Shown piece after piece: positions 25,119-37,007 of a DNA stretch of 64,000 nt. This DNA is from Hericium rajendrae (lineage: Eukaryota > Basidiomycota > Agaricomycetes > Russulales > Hericiaceae), in the NCBI GenBank assembly GCA_033439255.1, contig CM065878.1, positions 1,364,001 through 1,428,000 on the forward strand, written 5' to 3'. The translations under genes were made by a program, and so were the position numbers. Below the pieces are notes generated by a model that worked only from the letters and a program-made list of their open reading frames with translations, was not told where the DNA came from and made no database searches. The stretch's first letter is position 1. Every line of letters begins with the position of its first letter.

Positions 25119-26507
25119 ATGCGCAAAGTGCTTCTGGGCGCTGTCTCTGGGCTTGCTCTCGCTACCCGCGCCTTTGCCGCAACGGGCCAGCTCGTGCAGG
25201 TGGAAAACTTTGGTCCAAATCCAACAGATGTGCGTCCTGTCTATTCACTGTAGAATTGTTTTATAGGTTGACGTACTGCATAGGTTGCCATGTTTGTGTA
25301 CAAACCAGCACAGCTCGCGTCACCTCCACCGCTCATCATGGCGATGCATTACTGTGGAGGGACCGCCCAAGCCTACTTCACCGGGACACAGTATGCGAAC
25401 CTCGCGGATACGCATGGTTTTATCGTCATTTACCCCAACTCGCCGCCGGATGATGGTTGCTGGGACGTGAACACCAATGCTACTCTCACCCACAATGCAG
25501 GTGGCGACTCGCTTGGCATAGTGTCCCAGGTGCATCAGATATTTTGTCTTGTCACAGCCAAGGCCTTTGACCGTACTCTTTACAGGTCCGCTATGCCATC
25601 GCAAACTACGGAGTTGATCCCAGCCGCGTTTTTGCCACTGGAACAAGTTCGGGAGCAATGATGACCAACGTGCTCATGGGCGCGTCAGTACATTCCCCGC
25701 TGTTGCTCCGCGCATCCGTGCTGACGCTCGAGTCTAGCTATCCCGACGTCTTCGCCGCCGGGTCTGCTTTCTCTGGCGTCCCCTATGGCTGTTTTGCGGG
25801 CCCGAACGCATGGAACACTCAATGCGCTCTTGGTGAGCTTATCAAGACTCCCCAGGAATGGGTGCGTATATTCCAGTCTGCGCACTCGAAAAGAAACTTA
25901 GGTATCCTTACTATATCCTAGGGTGATCTCGTGAGGTCGGGTTACCCAGGCTATACCGGCCCGCGTCCGAAGTTCCAATTCTGGCACGGAACGGTGTAAG
26001 TCAGACATTCGATTTGCTCCAGGAGCGGATGCTCATGACCTGCATACTTCCCAGAGACACCACTCTATATCCTCAGAACTTCTGGGAAGAAATCAAACAG
26101 TGGACGAACGTCTTCAACGTCAGCCAGACGCCGACTTCGAACATCACGAACGACCCGCTCCCGGGCTACTCGCGCGCGTCCTTCGGGCCCAACGTACAGG
26201 CCATCCTCGCGCAGGGCGTTGGCCATACCGTGCCCGAGCAGGCAAACGACGTGCTTCACTGGTTCGGCCTGAGCGACCTTACTCCCGGACCTGTGTCACC
26301 GACATCAAGCTCCACGGGCGCTGCACCGACTTCACCACCCGGTTTGGCGCAGCACTACAATCAGTGCGGTGGGATTGGCTATACAGGGCCTACTGGTGAT
26401 TGTTGTTATGATTATGCGTAATCTCCGAGCTAACGTTTGACGTTTCAGTTTGCGAGGCTCCGTGGGTATGCACGGTCCTAAACGATTATCATTCGCAGTG
26501 TCTTTGA
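25119..26507 (+). CDS. Secreted CE1 esterase (acetyl xylan/feruloyl type) with CBM1
   Basis: Extracellular esterase of the PHB-depolymerase-like CE1 group, expected to remove acetyl or feruloyl groups from hemicellulose. The signal peptide is MRKVLLGAVSGLALATRAFA, ending at AATGQLVQ. The catalytic domain shows PPPLIMAMHYCGGTAQAYFT, the TNATLTHNAGGDSLGIV segment, the nucleophile elbow GTSSGAMMTNVL, SYPDVFAAGSAFSGVPYGCF and the histidine segment QGVGHTVPEQANDVLHWFGL. A Pro/Ser/Thr linker leads to a fungal CBM1 (QHYNQCGGIGYTGPT, spliced to VCEAPWVCTVLNDYHSQCL). Short introns split it into about seven exons, the last ending in TGA at 26505-26507. A close paralogue lies on the opposite strand at 28526-29956. 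Substrate (acetyl against feruloyl) cannot be told from sequence alone. Confidence 0.92.
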
Positions 26508-27067
26508 ATGCGAGTTTCTTCAAGAGATCTTCGCTCAAATATTGTCTGTTCTTGTCCGAAAGTCTCAATATCCTTGGTTTTACGGGTGTGAAGTCGCGAA
26601 TCAATATGGATGAGCAGTCAAAGTGCGTTTGAGACCATATGCATCGCGTGCACCTGCACTGCAAATAAAGTCGAAAGCCATACTCGCCCTTTCGATGCGC
26701 GCCCACGTCCGTCATCGCCTTCTGGCCCAATCACTAAGCGCCCAAATTGGTGACCGCTCGTTGTCCTGAGGGATGCGGGCACACAAGGGCACGAAACAAA
26801 ATTAGACACCTGCTCAGATACCCCGCAATTGTGCACATCTCCCAGAGGACTTCACGGACTTGCGGGTCAGCAGCTGCTATGCAGTGATCACTGCATATAT
26901 TGGCGCGCACTGACCATTCACTCCACCTAGAGGGCACAGCACGTTCGAGGTATAAATTATGTTTGTCTATGGATACGGGACATCATCTTGTCTTCTGTCT
27001 TCTTTTCCTTCCTATTCCTTTGCTCGTTCGACCTTTCGATTTTCTGCCACCCAGCCAACTTCCCATC
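26508..27067. other. Intergenic with TATA-like box
   Basis: No gene is seen. TATAAAT at 26951-26957 lies about 115 bp before the ATG at 27068; a CT-rich leader follows it. Confidence 0.4.
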
Positions 27068-27938
27068 ATGTTCTCCCAGTTCATCGGATGCTTATTTACC
27101 TCGCTCGTGATCTCTAACGCGTACGCCGCGCCTCAACGGTAACGTACGTGTCTACTTTTCCGCAGTGTTTCGTTTCGAGAAATATATATCACTAACCACG
27201 AGGTCTTCTCAGTGGACAGTATATTGAACTCGGTCACGTCCCTGGTTGATCCCGCCGTCTCCGAAGCCACATCCGACGGCGAATCCTGGGGGACGAAAGC
27301 GACCGCCGAGGCTGAATCCTGGGTCTCAAAGGCCACCTCGGACGCAGGCACCTGGCTGTCCGACCACACCTCCGACATCGCGAGCGCTACGTCTCTCGCG
27401 GAGTCGTGGGCCTCCAAGGCTACTTCAATCGGTATCTCCACTGCTATCTTCCGTCCAACTGCGCACTCATCACTCCATGCCTGCAGCTGCTTCTGAGGTC
27501 AGCAAATGGGCAGACGGAACAGATATCGCCTCCACCGTTACCTGTACGTCCATCACTCCACTCTTCACATCCTTATGGTATTTGAGTTCTGCATTCTTTC
27601 CGCAGCAATCAATGGGCAGGCGTACACCGCCATCGTCTCTGATGGCGTCTACATTACGCTGGCTCCGAGCGGCACGCAGGGCGCTACCACGACGTTCGCA
27701 GGGTCTACCTACACGATTATGAACCACAACCTCGCTGGCGATGTCTCAGGACTCGGCGAGCCCCACCTCCAGGTAACTACTATTCTCTCCCACTCAATCA
27801 TATCAATCCGCTGATGCAAAGACCCGCAGTTCCAATGCTGCATTCGCCGTACGACCCTACGAGTTGTCGAACTTCGTCACCTTTCTCGCGATCCTCTCGA
27901 GCGGGTTTGTCTTTGGCGTCTGGCGGGCGATCGTGTGA
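27068..27938 (+). CDS. Small secreted Ser/Ala-rich protein, paralogue 1
   Basis: The signal peptide MFSQFIGCLFTSLVISNAYA ends at APQR. After an intron the mature part reads DSILNSVTSLVDPAVSEATS and then loosely repeated units (SWGTKATAEAESWVSKATSD, SWASKATS). It continues INGQAYTAIVSDGVYITLAP, and a hydrophobic C terminus (SNFVTFLAILSSGFVFGVWR) suits a GPI-anchor signal. About five short exons; stop TGA at 27936. The join after exon 1 is one base out of phase at a GG, perhaps another missing base. The protein at 34651-35465 has the same architecture (DSVINSLTSVIGSGI). Likely a surface or wall protein; no function known. Confidence 0.7.
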
Positions 27939-28525
27939 TTGGTTCAGCGCGAACTTTGTGATTGGCGCTTTCGGGAGCGTTGTTGCGCTCTGCTGCTACC
28001 TTGTTACGATGGACAATGATTTTATTATTAGCGACGGACCGATGTTTGTGTCTGGATTGAATATTATTTTTAATGTTGTAAGCGGACGTTCGATCGGCTT
28101 GATGATTCATCTGCGACCAGGTGACACCGGGAGGGAACCTCTGGTCACGGTGATCGCAATACATGCCGAGCCGGGGGATGAAAGAAGACCAGAACAGCAC
28201 CTGACAGCAAGATGGGAGGGTTCATTGACAGGATGTTATATAGACAGCGACTCTGATGAACGCACATGGAGCCAAAGGTAAGGAAAATCCGTCCTCAGGA
28301 TCCGAGTGCTCGACAGCTTGTCAATGGTCCTGATGGTGCGCTTGTATCATCAGGTGACTGCTGAGAACTAGTTCTTCGCCCTCATGTTCTACTGGCTGGA
28401 TCATCTTCCGTGTACATGAAGAAATGTTTCACGAGTGATATTTTGTTCCAAAACCCAATGCGTCGATACACAAGATACACAAACCACGATTACAGTGATC
28501 AGTGAAACTGGTCGGATGTCCGCCT
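27939..28525. other. Intergenic between convergent genes
   Basis: About 590 bp of 3' flank with no supported gene. Confidence 0.35.
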
Positions 28526-29956
28526 TTAGAGGCACTGTGAGTAATACGCGTTGGACGCCTGGCATGTGTATCCGGCCTCGCAGACTATAATCGCGACATC
28601 AGCTCAGAACTAATTCAATCAAAAGACAGCACTAACCAGTCGGCCCAGTCCACCCGATACCGCCACACTGGCCCCAGTGCGGCGCCGTGGGGCCAGTCGG
28701 AGGCGCAGTCGACGTCGGGCCACTGGGGGTCGAGGACGTCGGCGAGCCGGGCGAGGAAGTCGGCCCGCTGGGGTTGCCGGGCCCGGGCTGGAGGTTGCTG
28801 AGCCCGAACCAGTTGAGCACGTCGTTCGCCTGCTCGGGCACGGTGTGGCCGACGCCCTGCGCGAGGATGGCTTGGACGTTGGGCCCGAAGGACGCGCGCG
28901 AGTAGCCTGGGAGCGGGTCATTCGTGGTGTTCGAAGTTGGGATCTGGCTGACGTTGAAGACGTTCGTCCATTGCTTGATGTCTTCCCAGAAGTTCTGGGG
29001 GTACAGCGTGGTGTCACTGGGAAGCACGCAGATCATGAGCTTTCGCTTCTGGAGCGAATTGAATGTCAGACTTACGCCGTACCGTGCCAGAACTGGAACT
29101 TTGGGCGCGGGCCGGTGTAGCCAGGGTAACCCGACCTGACGAGGTCGCCCTAAAGCACGAAAGGCAAGCGTCAGTCCTCGGATCAGACCCATCGCGGACC
29201 GCGCGGACGTACCCATTGCTGGGGAGTCATGATGATCTGGCCCGTTGCGCATGCCGAGTTCCACAAGTCCGGGCCTTCGAAGCAGCCGTACGGAACGCCG
29301 GAGAAGGCAGAACCTGCCTTGAAGACATCAGGGTAGCTGCATGCGCGGGAGCGTCAGACAGACACATGGAGCAATGGCAGGAATGTACTGACGCGCCCAT
29401 GAGCACGTTGGTCATCATTGCTCCCGAACTTGTGCCCGTGGCGAAGACGTTGCTTGCATCGACGCCGTAATTCGCAATGGCGTAGCGGACCTGTGTTAAT
29501 GCGTCTGCTCGATCAGACACCACGGGTCAAGGTTGGTTCTCGCGCACCTGCTGCACGATGCCCAAGGAGTCGCCGCCCGCGTTGTGTGTGAGCGTGGCGT
29601 TGGTGTGCACGTCCCAGCATCCACCGGTGTTGGGCGGCGCGTTGGGGTAGATGATAATGAACCCGTGGGTGTCCGCGAGGTTCGCGTACTGCGTGCCGCT
29701 GAAGTACGCCTGAGCGGTACCCGTGCAGTAGTGCATCGCGACGATGAGCGGGGTAGGCGTCGCAAGTTTGCAGGCGTGTACACAAACATGCCGACCTGGT
29801 GAGCGCGAGTGAGTTTCGCGATGTACGGGCCAGGGGCACGTCGAGTCCACTCACATCGGTTGGGTTAGAACCAAAATTCGTCACCTGGACGAGTTGACCT
29901 TGTGCAGCGAACGCGCCTGTCGCAGAGGCGAGGCCGAGGAGAGCGCTGAACAGCAT
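28526..29956 (-). CDS. Secreted CE1 esterase with CBM1, paralogue
   Basis: Same architecture as the gene at 25119-26507 and nearly identical in many exons. The signal peptide is MLFSALLGLASATGAFA, followed by AQGQLVQVTNFGSNPTD. The domain reads PTPLIVAMHYCTGTAQAYFS, THNAGGDSLGIVQQ, the nucleophile motif GTSSGAMMTNVL, TTLYPQNFWEDIKQWTNVF and QGVGHTVPEQANDVLNWFGL. A longer Pro/Gly/Ser/Thr linker precedes the CBM1 (HWGQCGGIGWTGPT spliced to VCEAGYTCQASNAYYSQCL). Intron positions match those of the paralogue, so the pair arose by gene duplication. A TATA box (minus strand, 30015-30020) lies about 60 bp upstream. The CBM1 keeps its aromatic and cysteine residues, so it should bind cellulose. Confidence 0.92.
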
Positions 29957-30981
29957 TTTCAGACTGGTCGAATTACGTCGTTCTTGGGCTTGAAAACAGC
30001 CCTCGGGAAGGTCCTTTATAGTGAGCGCATGTGGGAAACCTTCCTCTTTGGTTGAGAACAACGGTTCAAAGTCGGACGGACCGCATCGTCGGCCAATCAT
30101 CGGGCAGTGCTGTAAACTGGCCAGCAGCGATGTCGGAATGCGTCAGGTATTCAAACGTGGAGCAGCGTCTGCAGGTCGAGAAAACAAGGAACTCAGCGAA
30201 CAGTTCGGGTACAGATGTGCATCAGAAGTGAGGATCATGCGACTCCTGCCTGCGGTGTCTGCCATCATGATCTTGAACTGATGACCTACATGTCGAGACA
30301 TCAAAAACATGTCGGCTTCTCGTCGATAAAATGCTGTAAGTCGAGCCAAGAACACGGAGAAATTCAAAGAATAGCGCCAAGAATACTGAACGTATAAATT
30401 CCGTGCTTTCAGAGAAATCTAGAGAGAGCCACGTATGCAACCAATTGAATCAGAGCAGGTGCAGAAAGTGCGAGATCAATGGAGATTGATGGTGACCAAG
30501 ATATCCGAGCGAGCAGTTGATGGCGGGCCGTGCATGAGCAATATTCTTTGCCTTCGGAGGTTATAAGTAGAGTTTTCTGCTTCTGAGGAAATCCACGTGA
30601 GGCAGAAGACGCCTGACTTCCAGGTAAATCCGCGATTGATGTTGTCACGTTGGGTCTTCGACCACAAGGATAGAAGCGGGCCGTTGGCTCATCTTGACGG
30701 CGTTGAAGGGCAGTCGGCTTCTAACATAAGGTTTCCGGCATGACCTGGCTATGGGTTCCTCGCCAACATGCAATGTGCGTCCGACGACTGGCGTAGTTGT
30801 GATGCAGGTGAGGGTCTCAAATTCCCGCTGCTCCCGAAGAAACATCGTCGCATCATGCACGTTCAGCAGCTATGGTAGGACATGGAAGGACGGCCACCGA
30901 CTCCTTCAATATAGACCTTTCGGCTTGGTATCTGTAAAAGAAGAAGCTGATCAAACTCGTAATCCACGTTGTGGCGTCGAT
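29957..30981. other. Intergenic; esterase promoter and LINE target flank
   Basis: The minus strand carries TATAAA at 30015-30020 for the esterase. The remainder has no supported gene up to the LINE target site. Confidence 0.4.
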
Positions 30982-30995
30982 GAGGTGTACAGCAC
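30982..30995. repeat. Left target-site duplication of LINE
   Basis: GAGGTGTACAGCAC occurs here and again directly after the poly(A) tail at 33365-33378, a perfect 14-bp match. Confidence 0.85.
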
Positions 30996-33116
30996 AGCAC
31001 AGTTCTACCCATCCGTCCCACATGAACTACTCGCCCGCGTCCTCGAGCATCAGGGGTTCGCTCCCGAATATGTTTCATTCTTTCGCGCATACCTCGCTAA
31101 CCGCACCACCCAATTCAGATGGAATGGAAGCCTCTCCGATCCGTGTCCCGCTGACGTCGGAGTCGGCCAAGGCTCTGCACTCTCACCAGTTCTCGCCAAT
31201 TTGTGCATTGCACCTCTCCTGCATGTTTTCTCTACCTCCCTCCCCCGCCCCCGTGTCACCATTGAAACCGCGTCTATGTTATTCTACGTGGATGACGGCG
31301 TGCTCATATATTCCAGTGACAGTCTAGGACAGAATGTTACCATGCTCACATATCTATTTTCCTTGTTACAGGCACTCTTTCTACGCTTCGGGTTCGTGCT
31401 CGAGCCCGACAAGCTCGAACTCATGCACTTCCCACGCCCCAAGTACCAGGGAAATCTGCCGATCCTCACCATCCCTTCTCCTCCTCCGAGCCCTGCCATC
31501 GTCCTGAAACCTCTCCACATCTGGCGGTATCTGGGTTTCTTTTTCGACCGCCAGTTGAATTTTCGCTTCCATGTTAATTTCTACGGTACACGTGCCCTCA
31601 GCACCGTTCGGTCATACCCGCTACTTGGCAATGCCAACCGTGGTCTCTCCCCTGCGCACAAGCGCCAACTCTACATATCGTGTGTTCTCCCCCCCTCACG
31701 TACGGCATTCGTGTCTGGTATAATCCGAAGAAGTTCCAAACCACCCTACTTAAACCGATCCGGCGCGCGCAGGCCGCTGCCGCACGATGGATCACCGGAG
31801 CCTTTCGCACATCACCTACAGGTGGTGTTGAAGTTCTTGCGGGTCTTCTTCCAGTTCATCTTCATCTAAAAAAGTTGTACCTACGCTCTCACCTACGTAT
31901 CCCCCGTCTCCCGTCATCTCACGTTCTTCTCCGCTCTACTCCCGCCGGTCTGAATTATCCTCCGCAGCCCCCTACGGCGTTTACTTACGGCCCAGCGTTA
32001 CGACGTATGCCCACTCAGTCTACTCTCCCGCTCCATTTTGTTACTGAAGGCGTCCCCGAGCACGTTGAAGAAGCTCTCCCCCTCCATGATGAGTGCCATC
32101 CAGGCAGACGTGTTGTCGATCATTTCTCCTCATTCATTCATTACCATACTTCTCACCCCAAAAAGCACTCCGATATGTTTCACCAGTGGTTGGCTCAATT
32201 TCACGCTTCTTTTTCTCTTATTTCTCAGTCTGAAGACTCTGTTTACGCATTTTCTGATGGTTCTGTTCTTGCTTCACAGGGCAACCGGGCAGCGGCGAGT
32301 TTCCGTGCATTCCGCGGACAACAGGAATTATTCCGCAGGTCGATTTCGTGTGGTCAAGCAACCCCTTATGATGCAGAACTGTTCGGCCTCTACATGGCCA
32401 TCCGTCACCTCACGCAGGTGGACGCGACCTCCATTCATCTTTATTGCAACAACGAGTCCGCCCTTCGCACCCTCTTTGACACCCGCAACCACGCGTCTCA
32501 AATGCTGTCTGTAATGGCATGCCATGCAGTCAGAGCGTGGCTCGACGAACACCCCGAGCGCAGCGTCCACCTTCATTGGTGCCCTGGACACGTTGGAATC
32601 CATAACAACGAACTCGTAGACCGTGATGCGAACTCCGCGGCTGCGTCCCTCCCCATCACGCCATACATCTCACACGCCTTTGCCCGTCAACGCATCACGC
32701 GATCCGTCACCAAAGAATGGCAGCGCATAGCGCACCTCCCCTCCTACATCGGCCGCCAATTCATCCCCAACCCTCGCCTCCGTAAAGTCTCCCATATCAA
32801 CGGCGGTCCGTTCATCAGCGCGTTCGGTGATTCGTCCCCATTCGCCGCACGCATGGCGCGCACAATCCTGAATCACGCCCCCACTGGTGAATTTCGGACG
32901 AGATTCTTCCCCCATGAAAACACGAACTGCAATTGGTGCCACACATTGCAGTCGCGCCGACACATCTTGAACAACTGCATGCATTATAACAGACCACACG
33001 AACGCTTCCTGGAATTCCTCATCAACTCGTCCGAGCCCGGTGCCCTTCTTTCCTCTTTTCTAACGGACAATGAGACTGCATTCACGTTTAACGACGCCCC
33101 AGACCCTCTACTTTAA
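30996..33116 (+). CDS. LINE ORF2 remnant: reverse transcriptase C-terminal part, RNase H, CCHC-like motif
   Basis: The frame enters at QFYPSVPHELLARVL and shows the RT motifs GVGQGSALSPVLANL and the catalytic MLFYVDDGVLIYS, then HIWRYLGFFFDRQLNF. At a C7 run (31689-31695) the frame changes by one base. The second part (LTYGIRVWYNPKKFQTTLLK) continues to an RNase H domain: first Asp in YAFSDGSVL, Glu in YDAELFGLYMAI, WCPGHVGIHNNELVDRDAN at the end. The position where most RNases H have the third acidic residue reads LYCNNESAL, with Asn in place of Asp. A CNWCHTLQSRRHILNNC motif (C-x2-C-x7-H-x4-C) near the end may bind zinc. The stop is TAA at 33114. The single frame change at a homopolymer could be a sequencing error. 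Confidence 0.88.
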
Positions 33117-33335
33117 AATCTCTACTGTACCTCGCCATCCGTGATCTCTACCATACATCCTCGACTTGCCTTACCATACCCCAGTAGGATTCGTCGTTCC
33201 ATCGTGGTTCTTCATTTGGACCCTTGACTATGCAGGCCGTCTTTACTCGTACCTACTACACGCACCCCTGCACTCATGTACCTACGTACTCACGCCCCTG
33301 GCCTCGGCTGGCGTTGTATATAACACACTTGATTC

Positions 33336-33364
<29 letters not shown>
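30996..33364 (+). mobile_element. 5'-truncated non-LTR retrotransposon (LINE, RT plus RNase H)
   Basis: The insertion is bounded by a perfect 14-bp target duplication (30982-30995 and 33365-33378). It ends in an uninterrupted run of 29 A residues (33336-33364). The 5' end falls inside the reverse transcriptase domain, so ORF1, the endonuclease and the front of RT are missing, the classic result of incomplete target-primed reverse transcription. An RNase H domain after the RT and a terminal cysteine-histidine motif fit the Tad1/I-like clades common in basidiomycetes; the exact clade is not provable here. The perfect duplication, intact tail and nearly open coding region indicate a recent insertion. 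Confidence 0.92.
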
Positions 33365-33368
<4 letters not shown>

Positions 33369-33378
33369 TGTACAGCAC
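33365..33378. repeat. Right target-site duplication of LINE
   Basis: Exact copy of the 14 bp at 30982-30995, starting immediately after the poly(A) tail. Confidence 0.85.
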
Positions 33379-34650
33379 CTGCATGAATCAACGTCCTAGA
33401 CTTTCTGCACTAGCGTGAGCGAGAGAATCGTAGATATAGATAAAATCATAAAACCAATGCGACAGATAATTTTGGTGTACAACACAGAATCCGTACCTCG
33501 GAAAGCCGTCGAGCAAGAGCTTGAATCGCACTCTGTTCTCTTGAAGCCACAGATAACCGGTGACGGAAGTCCTTCGATTATTTCAGGACCATTTCCGCCT
33601 CGGCGAAGGCCTATGGAAAAGAAATCCGGATAGGCTGTCATTCTTGGTCTATTTTTGTCCATTACCCCGGAGTCAGGAACTAATTTCGAACGTCTTCCCT
33701 CGACACTATCTGCGCAAACCAGCCTGGCACAAATGTCGAGCATCGGTATGCAGATATGAGACAGAAAGCGCGGGAAATGCGGAGGCCGAAGCAGAAAGAA
33801 GAACAATCCAAGACCGCACTGCCGCAACACCAGCACCGAGCCCGTCCAAGAAGTAAGTTATTGAAAAATGAGAACCAGAAGATGTCCACCACTGCGGAAT
33901 ATACTTGTCTTCCTTTCTTCCTTGCATGTGCAGAGCATCGAGGCGATGACGCTGCTGCGCAGACACCGAGATCCAGCCTGAGGGCCTCGTCAATTCGACC
34001 AATGTGGAAAACGAAAGCTCTGCAGCACTTTTTCCGCCCCACATGTCGGGGACTTCACTCCTGTGTAGCATGCTATGCATCGGCATCCGATGTCCATGTC
34101 GGATCCTCCTAGCCTGTCATGAGGAGTACCTGCCACGCGTGAGGCGGAAGTTAGAAACTGCAGGCTCTAGAGGGTAGTGAGATCACTGATAAAATCCTCG
34201 CGAAACGGGACTTAACCAAACACGACATCCCGCCATCGTCAATCTGGCGTAACGGGCAGAGCTGGAGCCTTAAAAGACGAGTGGAATTGTGGAACATCGC
34301 GTTTGGAGTATGGACGCAAAGAAAAGAGGCAGTGCTCGTGCTCGTCGTCCTGGATGACGAGCTCGGAGTCGGGACCGCCTGCTGCGCCCGAAAGCTGTGC
34401 TCCAATCAATTCCCACACTTTCACCCTCACGATCGGCAACATTTGCGAAATGACGGACTCAAGCGGACCAGTCTCCGATCCAAGGGCATGCAGCAGTCTC
34501 GATGCACCCCAAATGAAAAACAGTAATGCCTTGATATATAAAGCCCCAGATAGCAAAATAGGGCGCATTCCGCTCGTATTCCGTATTCGTTCGCACTTTC
34601 GCTTTACCGTCCGCCCCAGCTCAGCCTCGCAGCCCTTCAAGCCTACTGCA
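33379..34650. other. 1.3 kb without a supported gene; TATA box near its end
   Basis: Open frames here show no domain. TATATAAA at 34535-34542 sits about 115 bp before the ATG at 34651, the same spacing as in the paralogue at 27068. Confidence 0.4.
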
Positions 34651-35465
34651 ATGTTCGCAAAGACCTCCCGTACTTTGTTCGTTGTGCTCTTTGCCGGTGC
34701 TGCTTTGGCTACGCCCGACGTCGAGGAGCGTCAGGGTGAGTCCCAGATTTTTTTCACCCGCCCGCAGACACGCTGAAGCGCTCCCAGTTGACAGTGTGAT
34801 CAATTCGCTCACCTCTGTCATCGGCTCCGGCATCAACGACGCGACCTCCGTAGTCGCGTCCGGCTTCAGTGAGGCGACCTCCGTAGTCGGGTCTGGCTTC
34901 GGCGAGGCGACCTCCGACAGTGAGCTTCGTCTTCGATATACACCTGGGGGGGATCACTGATATAACCCATCACCATAGTTGCGAGTGGAGCGGAGGGCCT
35001 GTTCACGACCGTGACCTGTGAGTCTTCCATCAATTCGCTCTATCTCATGTGATTAATTGGATGATAGCACTTGGCGGTGTGGCCTTTACCGAGGTGTCGT
35101 CCGCCGGTGGTGAAGCGATCACGCTCGTTGGGAGCGGCTTCGGCGTAGCCACGAGTCCTTTGCCGGCTCTCAGTACACCGTCGCGACTGGCGATCTCGCC
35201 TCGATCGCGACCAAGGTGGCGAGTGAAGCCTCGTCGGCGTCGGCGTCCATTGCATCTGCATCCTCTGCGTCTCGATCCTCCGTCGCTGCGACCAGGTTTG
35301 TTTATTTCGGTCTACCATTCAGAATTCAGCTCATTTTGACGCCCCAGCACGACTTCGGCGAACACGGCCTCTAATAATGCGGGCTCTATGGTTTCCGTAC
35401 CGTCCTTGGCATCTTTCGGCGCTGTCCTCGGCGGTGTCGTCACCGGTGCGCTGATGCTCGTCTGA
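34651..35465 (+). CDS. Small secreted Ser/Ala-rich protein, paralogue 2
   Basis: The signal peptide MFAKTSRTLFVVLFAGAALA is followed by TPDVEERQ, where EER may be a dibasic-type processing site. After an intron the mature part reads VDSVINSLTSVIGSGINDAT and two near repeats (SGFSEATSVVGSGFGEATSD). It continues with a Ser/Ala-rich stretch (KVASEASSASASIASASSAS) and a hydrophobic end (LASFGAVLGGVVTGALMLV) typical of a GPI-anchor signal. Stop TGA at 35463. The exon layout and DSVINSLTS motif match the gene at 27068-27938. It is probably a glycosylated cell-surface protein; the family is not recognised by name. Confidence 0.7.
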
Positions 35466-36054
35466 GCATGCAAAGCGGTGTGGGCTGCACTCGCTGGATC
35501 GTTAGGATCCTTCAATACCTGTCGCTTCGGGCACTTTGACCGGACGATTCCTTCGAATTTGGATTTTATGATATGCCTTCGACTTTCTGGATTATACTTA
35601 ATTGGACTTCGATTGTTGCTTTGTTTATCTTTACGGTTTACTGACGATAAATATCTTTCCTTTGCGTTCTTTGAAACATGAGCATTTTTCCAGCGATTGG
35701 AGCAGCCTCTGATGAAACGGCACGTGATGCCTTTTCAATATGGATCTTCGCGGGCAGTCAGTCAGGAACATTCCACAGACAAGCAACGACAGCAATGTAC
35801 ATGGAATCGCTAATGTTGAGAGCTCTGTAAGTCATGAAAATTGCCCATCTCGAAGCACTGATGCGCATTCACCAGCTAAGGCCCTCCAGAAATGAAACTC
35901 AGATGTGCCTCCGCTATGACATCGATATGTCTCTGACCCGTTCCGCGATCGTGTCTCCGCCTGGACCCTTCCGCAGATATAACTGCTAATGCAACAGACT
36001 GATAATTGATTAACTTTCTATCACTACATTTCAGACCCCAGATAATATCCCACC
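35466..36054. other. Intergenic, no supported gene
   Basis: About 590 bp. Nothing recognisable is seen. Confidence 0.35.
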
Positions 36055-37007
36055 ATGGACAGTAGTCTCTCTCTGAACCAGGCGCGCGCCCTGGCGTTGA
36101 GCTCCTTCGTCGTGAATTTCGGCACCCAAATATTCGGGATGGTGTCGACCCCCAACATGAAACAAGTCGCGGACGCGGTAAGTCCCCTTCTCTGCCTCCT
36201 GGTTTGCGATATGCACCTCACACGCTCGACTTCAGAACCACTACGCGTTCTCGCCGAATCCATGGTTCATCGCGGGCTTCTTCTCGCTGCAGACCATCAT
36301 CCAGCTCCTCTGGATCCGCGAGCTCTTCGTCATGCACGACTTCCGCGACATCGAACACGTCACGGCCGGCGACATCGCGCTCCGCAAAGCAACGCTTGCC
36401 TACGTGCCCATCTTCGCGCTCGGCGGTCTCTGCATAGGTACGCTCTTCCTCCGCGTTCTCGGCCTCACGCAGACTCACAAAATTCTCCAGCGGCATGGCT
36501 CGTCTTCTGGAACCGCAGCCAGTTCGGCGCGTCGCAGGTGTTCGTGACGATCAACACCGTCGCGCAGCTCGGCGCGCTGTTCTCAATCCCGGGATTGCGC
36601 GGCCTGCCGTCGTCGTTCGCGCGCGCCGAGGTGCTGCTGCACCTCGTCGCGAAGACATTCGCGGGCGTGGGCGTGCTCGACATCCTCGATAACGGCGCTG
36701 TATTCATGAAGTACTCCGACGCCGGGCCCGGTCGTCCGCGCGGGCACTGTGGTGCTGTTCGCTGTGCTCGTGAGTCGTTTGATTCTATTTTGAGAGGGGG
36801 TCGGCTGATGGAGAGACTGTGTAGGCATTCGCGACGGACCCGATATTTGGGGTGTGTCTCATTTACGATATCGTTGCGTTGGCCGTGGGCCAGGCGGGCC
36901 AGTGGGGGCGCGATTTGTACTGGATGGTGTGCGGGATCGCAGCTATCGTGGTGTTGAAGGGACTGAGGTACTTGAACATGAGGACGGGGACCATTGGTCT
37001 GGATTAG
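36055..37007 (+). CDS. Multi-pass membrane protein of unknown function
   Basis: Starts MDSSLSLNQARALALSSFVV and then NFGTQIFGMVSTPNMKQVAD. Later exons read NHYAFSPNPWFIAGFFSLQT, TLAYVPIFALGGLCI, AWLVFWNRSQFGASQVFVTI and TFAGVGVLDILDNGAVFMKY. The last exon, after an intron ending GTGTAG, reads ATDPIFGVCLIYDIVALAVG and DLYWMVCGIAAIVVLKGLRY, then stops at 37005-37007. I count about six hydrophobic segments, so it is an integral membrane protein of roughly 260 residues. The segment after KYSDAGP changes frame at CCC (36727-36729); one base fewer would give VVRAGTVVLFAVL and a donor in phase. I do not recognise a named family. Confidence 0.7.

Noticed and set aside
30751-30995. In-frame extension upstream of the LINE reverse transcriptase
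   Set aside because: The target duplication at 30982-30995 marks the insertion edge, so sequence before it is host flank, not element.
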